Part shown: one piece after another, positions 48,091-56,941 of the stretch | How positions within the stretch are numbered: the first letter of the stretch is position 1 | Layout of the letters: each line of letters starts with the position of its first letter | Source: Salinicoccus luteus DSM 17002 | GTDB taxonomy: Bacteria > Bacillota > Bacilli > Staphylococcales > Salinicoccaceae | Length of the DNA: 64,000 bases | Assembly (NCBI RefSeq): GCF_000712035.1 | Contig: NZ_JONV01000007.1 | Span: 360,042 to 424,041, forward strand | Reading direction: 5' to 3' | Translations under genes and position numbers: made by a program | Notes under the pieces: generated by a model | Told to the model about the DNA's origin: nothing | Seen by the model: the letters and a program-made list of their open reading frames with translations, nothing else | Databases searched by the model: none

Positions 48091-48692
48091 TTACAGTCGC
48101 ACTTACGAAAGGCCGGCTTTTCAAGGACTTTCTCAAATATATGAACGAAAATGACCTGAACAACTACATCCGTGCCCTGGATGGCGAGACACGCTCGCTC
48201 TACACCATCGTCGACAATGTAAAATTCATCTTCGCCAAAGGGCCGGATGTGCCGACCTATGTCGAAAGCGGCGTGGCGGACCTCGGCATCGTCGGCTCCG
48301 ACATCATCACCGAAGACACATTCAACATACTGAATGTCTCCCAACTGCCGTTCGGCGACTGCCACTTCTCCGTGGCCGCCCTGCCCGACCAGGAGGAATT
48401 CAGGGTCATCGCGACGAAGTACACCAACATTGCCCATGAGTACTTCAAGAATAAGCGGCAGGATGTCTCATTGATCCACCTGAACGGTTCGGTGGAGCTT
48501 GCACCGCTGCTCGGACTCTCGGACGGCATCGTCGATATCGTCCAGACGGGCGGCACGCTCAAGGACAATGGACTCGTCGAGCACGAGAAGATCATGGACA
48601 TCCATGCACGGCTCATTGCGAACAAGCGGACCTTCTATACAAAAGAGGACGAAATCTATGACTTCATCAAGGAAATCGGGGTGATCGAATGA
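48087..48692 (+). CDS. hisG: ATP phosphoribosyltransferase, short form
   Basis: 201 aa, the short catalytic subunit without a regulatory domain, which requires HisZ. LTKGRL near 6-11 and the PRPP-binding run IVDIVQTGGTLKDNGL near 150-165 are the signatures. It makes phosphoribosyl-ATP, the committed step of histidine synthesis. It overlaps hisZ and hisD by 4 bases each. Confidence 0.96.
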   Translation: MITVALTKGRLFKDFLKYMNENDLNNYIRALDGETRSLYTIVDNVKFIFAKGPDVPTYVESGVADLGIVGSDIITEDTFNILNVSQLPFGDCHFSVAALPDQEEFRVIATKYTNIAHEYFKNKRQDVSLIHLNGSVELAPLLGLSDGIVDIVQTGGTLKDNGLVEHEKIMDIHARLIANKRTFYTKEDEIYDFIKEIGVIE

Positions 48693-49921
48693 ATGTCCAG
48701 GAATTCACGGAAATATTCGACCAGAAGCGTGCCGGCGCGGGGTTCGACGGCTATAAGGATGTGATGGACATCATCGAACGCGTCCGCACGGAAGGGGACG
48801 CCGCCCTCCGTGACTATACGGAGCAGTTCGACGGCAGGAAGCCGGCATCCTTCAAAGTGCCTAAATCGGCGCTCAAGGCGAGCTATGATGCCATATCCGA
48901 TGAGGAGAAGACGGCGCTCGAGAAGATCCGCACACGCATCGAGCGCTATCAGGAGAGCATCAAGTATGAAGACAGGGATGATGGGGAATTCCAGTATGTC
49001 TACCACCCGATCGAGAAGATCGGCGTCTATGTGCCGGGCGGTACGGCGCTCTATCCGTCAAGCGTACTGATGACCGTCGTGCCTGCACTCGCTGCAGGCG
49101 TCAGGGAAATCCATGTCACCACCCCGACATTCGATGAGAACAACATCACATTCGCCGCCCTCTACATATGCGGCGTGGAGGATGTCTACACCGTCGGCGG
49201 CGCCCAGGCCATCGCCGCGCTTGCCTACGGCACGGAGTCCATTCCGAAAGTTGACAAGATCGTCGGCCCCGGCAACTACTATGTCGCCTTGGCCAAGCGC
49301 CTCCTCTTCGGCGAAGTCGGCATCGACATGATTGCAGGACCGAGCGAGATACTCATCTATGTGGACCAGGACGTCCATGTCGATGCGATCGTCTATGACC
49401 TGTTCGCCCAGGCCGAGCATGACCGGAATGCACGGACATTCCTGCTCAGTGAAGACGAAGCAATCATATCGGAAATCGAAGACCGCCTCGAGAAGCTGAT
49501 CGACGCACAGCCGCGCAGCGAAATCATCCGTGCATCCATCATGGACAACCATTATGCAGTCGTGGATTCCCGGGAGGCACTGCTCGATATGGTGAATCAT
49601 ATCGCCCCCGAGCACGTATCCATCCAGCACCGCGATGCCGACATGCTCATCCGCAACATCAGATATGCCGGTGCCGTATTCAACGGCTACTACTCCCCGG
49701 AAGCCATCGGGGACTACGCCGCAGGCCCTTCCCATGTACTGCCGACCGACCGGACGGGCAGATTCAGCCATGGACTCAATGTGAACGACTTCATGACGAG
49801 CCATGCGGTCATCTCCCTCGGGCAGGAGACCTATACCGAAATCGCCGGACCGGCGAAAACCGTCGCGAAACGCGAACAGCTGGACGCCCACTACCAATCC
49901 CTACGGATCCGAACGGAGTGA
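48689..49921 (+). CDS. hisD: Histidinol dehydrogenase
   Basis: 410 aa. [15 protein letters not shown] near 192-206 and [10 protein letters not shown] near 210-219 are the family signatures; catalytic Glu-His lie in APEHVSI near 310-316. It oxidises histidinol to histidine in two NAD+ steps with zinc. It overlaps hisG by 4 bases. Confidence 0.96.
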   Translation: MNVQEFTEIFDQKRAGAGFDGYKDVMDIIERVRTEGDAALRDYTEQFDGRKPASFKVPKSALKASYDAISDEEKTALEKIRTRIERYQESIKYEDRDDGEFQYVYHPIEKIGVYVPGGTALYPSSVLMTVVPALAAGVREIHVTTPTFDENNITFAALYICGVEDVYTVGGAQAIAALAYGTESIPKVDKIVGPGNYYVALAKRLLFGEVGIDMIAGPSEILIYVDQDVHVDAIVYDLFAQAEHDRNARTFLLSEDEAIISEIEDRLEKLIDAQPRSEIIRASIMDNHYAVVDSREALLDMVNHIAPEHVSIQHRDADMLIRNIRYAGAVFNGYYSPEAIGDYAAGPSHVLPTDRTGRFSHGLNVNDFMTSHAVISLGQETYTEIAGPAKTVAKREQLDAHYQSLRIRTE

Positions 49922-49925
49922 TGAA

Positions 49926-50960
49926 ATGATCCACATGGACCGCAATACAAGCCCGATCTCCCCGCTCAGTGATGCGGCGATCGCAGAAGTCGTCAAAGGA
50001 ACGCACATCCATGAGTATCCGAGCAATGAAATCACACGCTTCAAACAGCTCTATGCCGACTACTACGGCATAGACAGCAGTACAGTCGAAGTGGCCAACG
50101 GCTCGGATGAGTGGATCCAGAAGGCCATCATGACGCTCGGACAGAACGGCGTCATGACACTCGCCCCGGATTTCGTGATGTACCATGAATATGCCCAGCA
50201 GGTGGATGTACCTGTCCATACCGTCCCCTGCAACGAAGATTTCCAGTTCGACTTTGAGCAGGTCATCCGGTCTGTCGAAGAGAAGAAACCCTCCCTCTTC
50301 CTCATATCGGTGCCCCATAACCCGACAGGCCAGATGTTCGCCGACAGCGAACTGAAGGCGCTCGCCGATGCCATGGAGGGCGTCGGCGGCTACCTCGTCC
50401 TCGATGAGGCATATTTTGAATTCGCACACGCCTACAAGCGGCCGGAAGGAAGCCACGTGCTCATCATCCGGACGCTGAGCAAGATGTTCGGCATCGCCGG
50501 ACTCAGGGTCGGCATCGCCATCGCAGAAGGTGAGACATTCCGGAAGATCACCCGGCTCAACCACCCCTACCCTGTCAATTCATTGTCGTTGAATCTGGCG
50601 AGCAGGATATTCGAGGATGGGGCGGCCCTCGATGCATTCGTGCGCTACCAGCTTGACTCGAAAGCGCGTCTTGCCGAGGCATTCAGCCAGGTATCTGGTA
50701 AAATAAACATCATCGAATCACATACGAACTTCATCTTCACATACGGCAGGCATGCACGTTCACTCGGTACATACCTTCTACAGAATGGCTATCAGCCAAG
50801 GATGTATGATGCCGCACCGCTCGGGGATGTCGTCAGATACTCGATAATCCGGCCGGAGGACTACGACGAGCTCAACCAATTAATCAAAGAATGGAGCAAT
50901 CAATATGATCAAGAAGGAAAGAGCAACAAAGGAGACGAAGATCTCCATATCACTCGATGA
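49926..50960 (+). CDS. hisC: Histidinol-phosphate aminotransferase
   Basis: 344 aa. A fold-type I PLP aminotransferase: ANGSDEWI near 57-64, NPTGQ near 138, DEAYFEF near 160-166 and the lysine in RTLSKMFGIAGLR near 182-194. The start is moved to 49926 with GGAG upstream; the long upstream extension lies inside hisD in another frame. Its last 18 codons overlap the start of hisB by 56 bases, giving a charged C-terminal tail that looks like an extension. Confidence 0.93.
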   Translation: MIHMDRNTSPISPLSDAAIAEVVKGTHIHEYPSNEITRFKQLYADYYGIDSSTVEVANGSDEWIQKAIMTLGQNGVMTLAPDFVMYHEYAQQVDVPVHTVPCNEDFQFDFEQVIRSVEEKKPSLFLISVPHNPTGQMFADSELKALADAMEGVGGYLVLDEAYFEFAHAYKRPEGSHVLIIRTLSKMFGIAGLRVGIAIAEGETFRKITRLNHPYPVNSLSLNLASRIFEDGAALDAFVRYQLDSKARLAEAFSQVSGKINIIESHTNFIFTYGRHARSLGTYLLQNGYQPRMYDAAPLGDVVRYSIIRPEDYDELNQLIKEWSNQYDQEGKSNKGDEDLHITR

Positions 50961-51483
50961 CGAAAAATCATTCAGGGACTCCTCCATTTCGACAGGAGTG
51001 GGCTTCTTCGACCATATGCTCACACTGTTCAGCTTCCACTCGGGCCTCTATCTCGAGGTGGAAGCGGATGGCGACCTTGAGGTCGATGCCCACCATACTG
51101 TAGAGGATGTCGGCATCATACTGGGCCAGATGCTGCGTGAACTCTACGTGCAAAAAGAATCCTACCAGCGCTACGGCACGACATACATCCCGATGGACGA
51201 ATCCCTTGCGCGTGTAGTGCTCGACCTCTCCGGCCGGCCTCACCTGAACTTCCAGGCGGCATTCTCGAAGGAGACGGTCGGCACGTTCGACACTGAACTC
51301 GTCATGGAGTTCTTCAATGCGGTCAGCATGAACAGCCGCATGACGCTCCATATCGACCTGCTGAAGGGCGGCAATACACACCATGAGATCGAAGCGGTCT
51401 TCAAGGCGTTTGCCCGCAGCCTGAAGGCGGCCCTCGCTCCGAGTGACGCCGGCATCCCATCTTCGAAGGGCGTCATCGAATGA
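50905..51483 (+). CDS. hisB: Imidazoleglycerol-phosphate dehydratase
   Basis: 192 aa, monofunctional. GVGFFDHML near 32-40, DAHHTVEDVG near 61-70 and HHEIEAVFKAFARSL near 156-170 hold the manganese ligands. There is no phosphatase domain, so histidinol-phosphate phosphatase must be elsewhere. GGAG lies eight bases before the ATG, which is inside hisC; the stop overlaps hisH by 4 bases. Confidence 0.96.
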   Translation: MIKKERATKETKISISLDDEKSFRDSSISTGVGFFDHMLTLFSFHSGLYLEVEADGDLEVDAHHTVEDVGIILGQMLRELYVQKESYQRYGTTYIPMDESLARVVLDLSGRPHLNFQAAFSKETVGTFDTELVMEFFNAVSMNSRMTLHIDLLKGGNTHHEIEAVFKAFARSLKAALAPSDAGIPSSKGVIE

Positions 51484-52055
51484 TCGGCATCATCGACTAT
51501 TCGCTCGGCAATATACAGAACATAAAGAATGCGCTCGAGAAGCTTGGATATGAGTATATCCTTTCAAGCAAGTACGAAGACCTGGCGGAATGTGAAGCTA
51601 TCCTGCTGCCGGGCGTCGGCCACTTCGGCAATGCAATGGAGACCATCACCCGCCTCGGCATCAGGGAGGACCTGCTGAAGCTGGCGGAGACGAAGCGGTT
51701 CATCGGCATCTGCCTCGGCATGCAGCTGCTGTTCGAAGAAAGCGAGGAGGGCAATGCGCGGGGACTCGGGCTGCTTACGGGCAGCATCACCAGGATGGAG
51801 ACGCCCCACCCCGTCCCGCATCTCGGCTGGAACACACTTGAGAGTCCGTCCCCCGTACTTGATGGCAAGGATGTCTATTTTGTGCACAGCTTCATGGCGA
51901 CCGGTACGGACACCACCATCGCTACGGCGGAATACGGCGTAACGGTGCCCGCCGTCGTCAAAAAAGGGAATATCATCGGCATCCAGTTCCATCCGGAAAA
52001 ATCCGGTGATATCGGTGTGGAAATATTGAAACAGGCCATAGAAGGAGGCATATAG
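51480..52055 (+). CDS. hisH: Imidazole glycerol phosphate synthase, glutaminase subunit
   Basis: 191 aa. A class I glutamine amidotransferase: LLPGVGHFG near 41-49, the nucleophile in GICLGMQLLFE near 76-86, and the His-Glu pair in FHPEKSG near 170. It feeds ammonia to HisF. It directly abuts hisA. Confidence 0.96.
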   Translation: MIGIIDYSLGNIQNIKNALEKLGYEYILSSKYEDLAECEAILLPGVGHFGNAMETITRLGIREDLLKLAETKRFIGICLGMQLLFEESEEGNARGLGLLTGSITRMETPHPVPHLGWNTLESPSPVLDGKDVYFVHSFMATGTDTTIATAEYGVTVPAVVKKGNIIGIQFHPEKSGDIGVEILKQAIEGGI

Positions 52056-52757
52056 ATGAACATCATTCCAGCAATAGACATCATAGACGGCCAGAATGTC
52101 CGTCTGACACAGGGCGACTACGGCAAGAAGACGGCCATGAAGCGTACACCTGAAGAAGCCATCGCCTTCTACAGCAGCTTCGAACAGGTCGCACGCATCC
52201 ATATCGTCGACTTGATGGGTGCGCTCAAACAGGGCGCCCAGGAGACGACGGTCATCCAGAAACTGAAGGAAAAGACCGACCTGCCCCTCCAGATCGGCGG
52301 TGGGCTCAGGGAAACTGAAACGATTGAACAGTATGACGCCATCGGCATCAACTATTTCATCCTGGGTACACGGGCGATCATGGATCTCGACTGGCTTGAA
52401 GCCGTCGTCAGCCGATTCCCCGGCCGCATCTTCGTCGGTGTGGACGCGAGGGAAAACGACATCTATGTCAACGGCTGGACGGAGAACAGCGGCATCACGA
52501 TCGATGACTATCTGAAGAAGATCGAACCCCTTGATATCGCCGGCATCATCTATACCGACATCAACAAGGATGGCATGAACCAGGGGCCGAACTTCGAAAA
52601 CACCCAGCGCATCAATGGACTGACCCGCCATGCGGTCATCGCAAGCGGCGGTGTCAGGAGCAAAGATGACCTGGACAGACTCGAAACGATGGGCATCACG
52701 CAAGCCATCGTCGGCAAGGCGAGCCACAGTGATGAATTCTGGAGGGATATAAGATGA
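52056..52757 (+). CDS. hisA: ProFAR isomerase HisA
   Basis: 233 aa. A beta/alpha barrel: PAIDIIDGQNVRL near 5-17 contains the catalytic Asp, QIGGGLR near 79 a phosphate site, YTDINKDGMNQGPN near 165 the second catalytic Asp, and ASGGVRS near 195 the second phosphate site. It isomerises ProFAR to PRFAR. It overlaps hisF by 4 bases. Confidence 0.96.
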   Translation: MNIIPAIDIIDGQNVRLTQGDYGKKTAMKRTPEEAIAFYSSFEQVARIHIVDLMGALKQGAQETTVIQKLKEKTDLPLQIGGGLRETETIEQYDAIGINYFILGTRAIMDLDWLEAVVSRFPGRIFVGVDARENDIYVNGWTENSGITIDDYLKKIEPLDIAGIIYTDINKDGMNQGPNFENTQRINGLTRHAVIASGGVRSKDDLDRLETMGITQAIVGKASHSDEFWRDIR

Positions 52758-53518
52758 TCAAAAAACGCATCATTCCATGTCTTGATGTCAAGGAGGGCCG
52801 CGTGGTCAAAGGCGTCAATTTCGTCGGACTCCGTGATGTCGGAGATCCGGTCGAGCTTGCTGCACGCTACAATCAGGAAGGCGCCGACGAACTCGTCTTC
52901 CTGGATATTTCAAAGACGCAGGACGGCCATGACCTGATGATCGATGTCATCCGCGAGACCGCCAAGACCCTGTTCATACCATTGACCATCGGCGGCGGCA
53001 TCTCCTCCATAGACGACATCCGCCAGCTGCTCAATGCCGGTGCGGACAAGGTCAGCATCAACTCTGCAGCCATCAGGAATCCGGAACTGATCAGGGAAGC
53101 GAGCGAAGTCTTCGGCAGCCAGTGCATCTGCGTCGCGGTCGATGTGAAATACGACGAAGCCGAAGATGACTACTTCATCCATACGCACGGCGGCTCCAAG
53201 AAGACTGATATACGCGCATTCGACTGGATTGTGCAGTGCGAGGCACTGGGGGCCGGGGAGCTGCTCATCACGAGCATGGACCATGACGGGGTCAAACAGG
53301 GATTCGACATTGCATTCCTGAAGCAGGCCAACAAAATGGTGGATATCCCCATCATCGCAAGCGGCGGCGCAGGCAGCCCAGAGCATTTCACCAAACTGTT
53401 CCGTCAGACGGAAGTCTCTGCCGGACTGGCCGCCTCCATCTTCCATAACAGGGAAGTGGAGATCAAAGATTTGAAAGAAACGTTGCAGAATGCGGAAATA
53501 GAGGTGAGGACGACATGA
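52754..53518 (+). CDS. hisF: Imidazole glycerol phosphate synthase, cyclase subunit
   Basis: 254 aa. A beta/alpha barrel paralogous to HisA: PCLDVKEGRVVKGVNF near 8-23 holds the first catalytic Asp, LTIGGGI near 77 a phosphate loop, ITSMDHDGVKQGFD near 172 the second Asp, and ASGGAGS near 196. With HisH it makes imidazole glycerol phosphate and AICAR. It overlaps hisI by 4 bases. Confidence 0.97.
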   Translation: MIKKRIIPCLDVKEGRVVKGVNFVGLRDVGDPVELAARYNQEGADELVFLDISKTQDGHDLMIDVIRETAKTLFIPLTIGGGISSIDDIRQLLNAGADKVSINSAAIRNPELIREASEVFGSQCICVAVDVKYDEAEDDYFIHTHGGSKKTDIRAFDWIVQCEALGAGELLITSMDHDGVKQGFDIAFLKQANKMVDIPIIASGGAGSPEHFTKLFRQTEVSAGLAASIFHNREVEIKDLKETLQNAEIEVRTT

Positions 53519-54138
53519 AACCGGATTTCGAAAAAGGCGGCGGGCTGCTTTCCGTCATCCTTCAGGACGAGCGGACTGGACAGGTCCTGATGAACGGCTT
53601 CATGAATAAAGAGGCCTATCAGAAGACTACAGAAGAGAAAGTCGTATGGTTCTACTCCCGTTCAAAGGAGCGCTTGTGGAAAAAGGGCGAGACGAGCGGT
53701 AATGTACAGGTCGTCAAAAGCATAGCGCTCGACTGCGATTCGGATGCACTCCTCATCCAGGTGGAACCGAAGGGCCCTACATGCCACCTTGGCACACAAA
53801 GCTGCTTCGGCGACGATCATTTCAATCTGCAGACGCTTGAAAAGATCGTCGACCGCAAGGTGGAAAATCCTGAGGAAGGGTCCTACACGAAGTATCTTAC
53901 CGATGAAGGCATCGACAAGATCCTGAAGAAATGCGGCGAGGAGATGACTGAGGTCGTCATCGCATCAAAAAATGGTGATCGGGAGGAGCTCATTGATGAA
54001 ACGAGCGACCTCCTCTACCATACCCTCGTGCTGCTCAAGCATCAGGGCGTCTCCCTTGGAGATGTGGAAGCCCGGCTCGAAGCACGCCACGGAGAGAATC
54101 TCTCCTACAAAGTTCGTGGAGAAATAGAAGAATGGTAG
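53515..54138 (+). CDS. hisIE: Bifunctional phosphoribosyl-AMP cyclohydrolase / phosphoribosyl-ATP pyrophosphatase
   Basis: 207 aa. The HisI half (1 to about 110) has FYSRSKERLWKKGETSGN near 43-60, zinc-type DCDSDALL near 70 and TCHLGTQSCF near 86-95. The HisE half (from about 115) has KKCGEEMTEVVIASKN near 138-153 and DETSDLLYHTLVLL near 161-174. It catalyses steps 2 and 3 of the pathway. Last gene of the operon, followed by a terminator. Confidence 0.96.
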   Translation: MKPDFEKGGGLLSVILQDERTGQVLMNGFMNKEAYQKTTEEKVVWFYSRSKERLWKKGETSGNVQVVKSIALDCDSDALLIQVEPKGPTCHLGTQSCFGDDHFNLQTLEKIVDRKVENPEEGSYTKYLTDEGIDKILKKCGEEMTEVVIASKNGDREELIDETSDLLYHTLVLLKHQGVSLGDVEARLEARHGENLSYKVRGEIEEW

Positions 54139-54144
54139 TTGCAG

Positions 54145-54172
54145 TCCCCTTGAAGTATTCAAGGGGATTTTT
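54145..54172 (+). terminator. Terminator of the his operon
   Basis: TCCCCTTGAA, loop GTA, TTCAAGGGGA, then TTTTT, seven bases past the hisIE stop. Confidence 0.9.
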
Positions 54173-54212
54173 ATATTTTCAGAAATCGACGGTTTAATTC
54201 CTACTTAAGTGC

Positions 54213-54241
54213 TTGTAATTGAAAAGTTCTTCATATATAAT
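54213..54241 (+). promoter_or_regulatory. Promoter of the ABC importer operon
   Basis: TTGTAA (54213-54218), 17 bases, TATAAT (54236-54241). No operator-like repeat was seen in the 110-base gap. Confidence 0.65.
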
Positions 54242-54283
54242 TCATATATTGAAAGTCAGAATTATACGAAGGGTTGATATGCG

Positions 54284-55126
54284 ATGAAAGTGGATTTGAA
54301 GAACGTGAACAAGTCCTTCACCAAGGGAAAGAACGAAACACTCCCTGTCCTTGAGGACATCGATTTCAGTATTGAAGCGGGGGAATTCGTCTCCCTACTC
54401 GGACCCTCAGGATGCGGCAAATCGACGATACTGAAGTTGATAGCCGGGTTGAGCCATCCTTCTTCAGGGGAACTGAAGGTCAATGATACATCCATAACCG
54501 GCCCGGGTACCGATCGGGTCGTAGTCTTCCAGGAAGGCGGGCTCTTCCCATGGATGACAGTGCTTGAGAACGTTACATATGGATTGAAGATCAAGAAGAT
54601 GAGCAAAGCGGAGGCTGAGGAAAAGGCCATGGAAGGTCTGCGCATGGTCCACCTCGGCAACTTCACCGGTGCCTATCCGCATGAACTGTCCGGGGGCATG
54701 AAGCAGCGGGTGGCGATTGCACGTGCGCTCGTCATGGATCCGGACGTCCTGCTGATGGATGAACCATTTGCAGCACTGGATGAACAGACACGCCTCGTCC
54801 TGCATCAGGAACTCCAGGACATTTGGCAGAAGACGGGAAAAACGATACTTTTCATCACCCACAATATCAGAGAAGCCCTGACATTATCCGACCGCGTCCT
54901 TCTGATGAGTACACGGCCGGGCACCATCAAGAAATCATTCACCGTCCAGGCTTCACGCCCACGCAATCCTTCAGACAGTGTCATCGTCGATCTGGAAAAG
55001 CGTGTCATGGCGGAACTGGAAGAAGAGATGAATAAGGTATTGAAGGAGGAATTCGGCGATGACTACCGTTTTAAGACGGATAACGTTCGTGATCGTGATA
55101 ATAGCGATATGGGAAGTCATATCTAA
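54284..55126 (+). CDS. ABC importer ATPase, SsuB/TauB/NrtD-like
   Basis: 280 aa. Walker A GPSGCGKST (40-48), Q-loop FQEGGLFPW near 84-92, signature LSGGMKQR near 138-145, Walker B LLMDEP near 164-169 and the switch His in FITHNIREA. The FPWMTVLENV segment is typical of sulfonate, taurine and nitrate importers. The last 22 codons overlap the permease gene by 68 bases, and the C-terminal tail is charged and unlike the family end. Confidence 0.9.
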   Translation: MKVDLKNVNKSFTKGKNETLPVLEDIDFSIEAGEFVSLLGPSGCGKSTILKLIAGLSHPSSGELKVNDTSITGPGTDRVVVFQEGGLFPWMTVLENVTYGLKIKKMSKAEAEEKAMEGLRMVHLGNFTGAYPHELSGGMKQRVAIARALVMDPDVLLMDEPFAALDEQTRLVLHQELQDIWQKTGKTILFITHNIREALTLSDRVLLMSTRPGTIKKSFTVQASRPRNPSDSVIVDLEKRVMAELEEEMNKVLKEEFGDDYRFKTDNVRDRDNSDMGSHI

Positions 55127-55838
55127 ACTGCAGTTTTTCCCGACATTCATGTTTCCTCCCCTGATCATCCCAAATGATCCGGGCGGGGTGACTGTAATCA
55201 AGACCCTCGTAACCGGCATACTTTCCGGTCAGATTCTCGAAGCGACCGGCATCACCCTTGGAAGGCTCCTGATCGGATTCTTCATTGCCGTCATACTCGG
55301 ACTTACATTCGGATTCCTCATCGCCCGCTACAAATGGGTCGATGATACACTCGGATTCTTCGTAACGGCACTCCAGTCCATCCCGAGCATCGTATGGTTC
55401 CCACTCGCCATCGTATGGTTTGGACTCGGCAATGTCGCCATCCTGTTCATCGTCGCCATTGGAGCGACATGGACGATGACCGTCAACTCAAGTGCCGGAT
55501 TCAAGAATGTCCCGAGCATCTACATCGATGCTGCACGTACGCTTGGTGCTTCCGGCACCCATCTTCTACGGACCGTCATCATACCCGCCTCTGTCCCCCA
55601 CATCATATCGGGACTGCGTGTTGCCTGGGCATTCGCATGGCGGGCCATCATGGCTGGTGAACTGCTCGGTGCAGCCGGCGGCCTCGGACACCTGCTCGAC
55701 CTCGGACGGTCAATCCAGGCAATGGATCTCGTGCTGTCCATCATGATTGTCATCGGCATCATCGGCACCATCATCGACAACCAGGTCTTCCTGAGAATGG
55801 AACGTTCCGTCTCAAGACGCTGGGGACTCGGAACCTAA
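55059..55838 (+). CDS. ABC importer permease, SsuC/TauC-like
   Basis: 259 aa. Six likely membrane helices; the cytoplasmic EAA loop with AARTLGASGTHLLRTVIIPASVP lies near 158-180, which docks on the ATPase. GGAGG precedes the ATG inside the ATPase gene. Together with the neighbouring ATPase and lipoprotein it forms a complete importer. Typical cargos of the family are alkanesulfonates, taurine, nitrate or thiamine precursors. Confidence 0.9.
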   Translation: MTTVLRRITFVIVIIAIWEVISKLQFFPTFMFPPLIIPNDPGGVTVIKTLVTGILSGQILEATGITLGRLLIGFFIAVILGLTFGFLIARYKWVDDTLGFFVTALQSIPSIVWFPLAIVWFGLGNVAILFIVAIGATWTMTVNSSAGFKNVPSIYIDAARTLGASGTHLLRTVIIPASVPHIISGLRVAWAFAWRAIMAGELLGAAGGLGHLLDLGRSIQAMDLVLSIMIVIGIIGTIIDNQVFLRMERSVSRRWGLGT

Positions 55839-55863
55839 AATGATTATGGAGGGAACCCCCATT

Positions 55864-56877
55864 ATGAAAAAATTCTTACCCGTACTCACCGTCCTGCTGC
55901 TTTTGGTCATCGCCGGATGCAGTGGTGAAAGCAGCGACAGCGGCAATGCCGAAGAGACGGCGGATGAAGTCCGCATCGCATATTTCCCGAACTTTACACA
56001 TATCGCAACCATCGTTGCGTTGGAAAACGGCTACTTTGAAGAAGCATTCGGAGAGGACGTCACCATCGATACGATGACATTCCCGAATGGCAGTGCCTTC
56101 ATGGAAGCACTGTCCACTGACGAATTCGACATCGGAACAGTCGGTCCGACGCCTGCCACGACGACATACCAGCGCAACTCAGGACATGAAATCATTGCAG
56201 GTGCCGTCAATGGAGGCGCCGTCCTCGCAACAGCAGAAGACTCCGGCATCGAAAGCGTCGAAGACCTTGATGGCAAACGTGTCGCCGTGCCGACCATCGG
56301 TTCCACTCAGGACATCATGCTCCGCAAGGAGCTTCAGGAAGTTGGTCTGAACATTGAGGATGCAGGCGGCACAGTGAGCCTCGTACCACAGGCACCTGCC
56401 GATACCTCCACACTCTTCCTGCAGGGTGATGTCGATGCAGCGGCCACACAGGAACCTTGGGGCGTATTCCTGGAGAACCAGGCCAATGCATCCATCCTGC
56501 TTGATGAAGAAGAGTTTGCATGGGGCACCGACCTGACGACCACGGTCGTCACAGCGAATAATACGTTTACAGAAAACAACCCCGAGCTTACGCAGGATTA
56601 TCTGAGGGCACACCTTGAAGCCATCGACTTCATTGAAAACAACAATGAAGAGGCGGTACAGATCTTTGTGGACCATATCGAAGAAATAACGGGCAACACC
56701 CTCGACTTCGATGAAACGCTCGAAGCCAGCAACCGACTGAATCCGGCGTATGAAATCAACGAAGATGTAATCCAGGAGATGGCGACCATCAGCATGGAGG
56801 CCGGCTACATTCCATCTGATGATGTCGAAGGGCTCGTAAATAGAGAGTATCTGGATGCGGTCCTCGAGGAGGAATAG
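55864..56877 (+). CDS. ABC importer substrate-binding lipoprotein, SsuA/TauA-like
   Basis: 337 aa. Signal peptide MKKFLPVLTVLLLLVIAGC with lipobox IAGC and lipidation Cys19. The mature part is a type II binding fold (RIAYFPNFTHIATIVALENG, then DIGTVGPTPAT and GKRVAVPTIGSTQDI) like sulfonate/nitrate/taurine binders. The start at 55864 lies 11 bases after GGAGG; ATGs at 55840 and 55846 would add a non-signal leader. Substrate not determined. It ends in a large terminator shared with brnQ. Confidence 0.9.
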   Translation: MKKFLPVLTVLLLLVIAGCSGESSDSGNAEETADEVRIAYFPNFTHIATIVALENGYFEEAFGEDVTIDTMTFPNGSAFMEALSTDEFDIGTVGPTPATTTYQRNSGHEIIAGAVNGGAVLATAEDSGIESVEDLDGKRVAVPTIGSTQDIMLRKELQEVGLNIEDAGGTVSLVPQAPADTSTLFLQGDVDAAATQEPWGVFLENQANASILLDEEEFAWGTDLTTTVVTANNTFTENNPELTQDYLRAHLEAIDFIENNNEEAVQIFVDHIEEITGNTLDFDETLEASNRLNPAYEINEDVIQEMATISMEAGYIPSDDVEGLVNREYLDAVLEEE

Positions 56878-56882
56878 AATCA

Positions 56883-56928
56883 AAAGAGGAGGCGGATCAT
56901 ACCAAATGGTATGATCCGCCTCCTCTTT
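56883..56928. terminator. Bidirectional terminator between the ABC operon and brnQ
   Basis: AAAGAGGAGGCGGATCATAC and its complement around loop AAAT form about 21 pairs, with T-rich ends on both strands; it ends both converging units. Confidence 0.92.
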
Positions 56929-56941
56929 GTATATTGCATAT

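Noticed and set aside
51564..52727. 387-codon minus-strand frame opposite hisH and hisA
   Set aside because: Antisense shadow; both plus-strand genes carry all catalytic motifs and tight operon overlaps.
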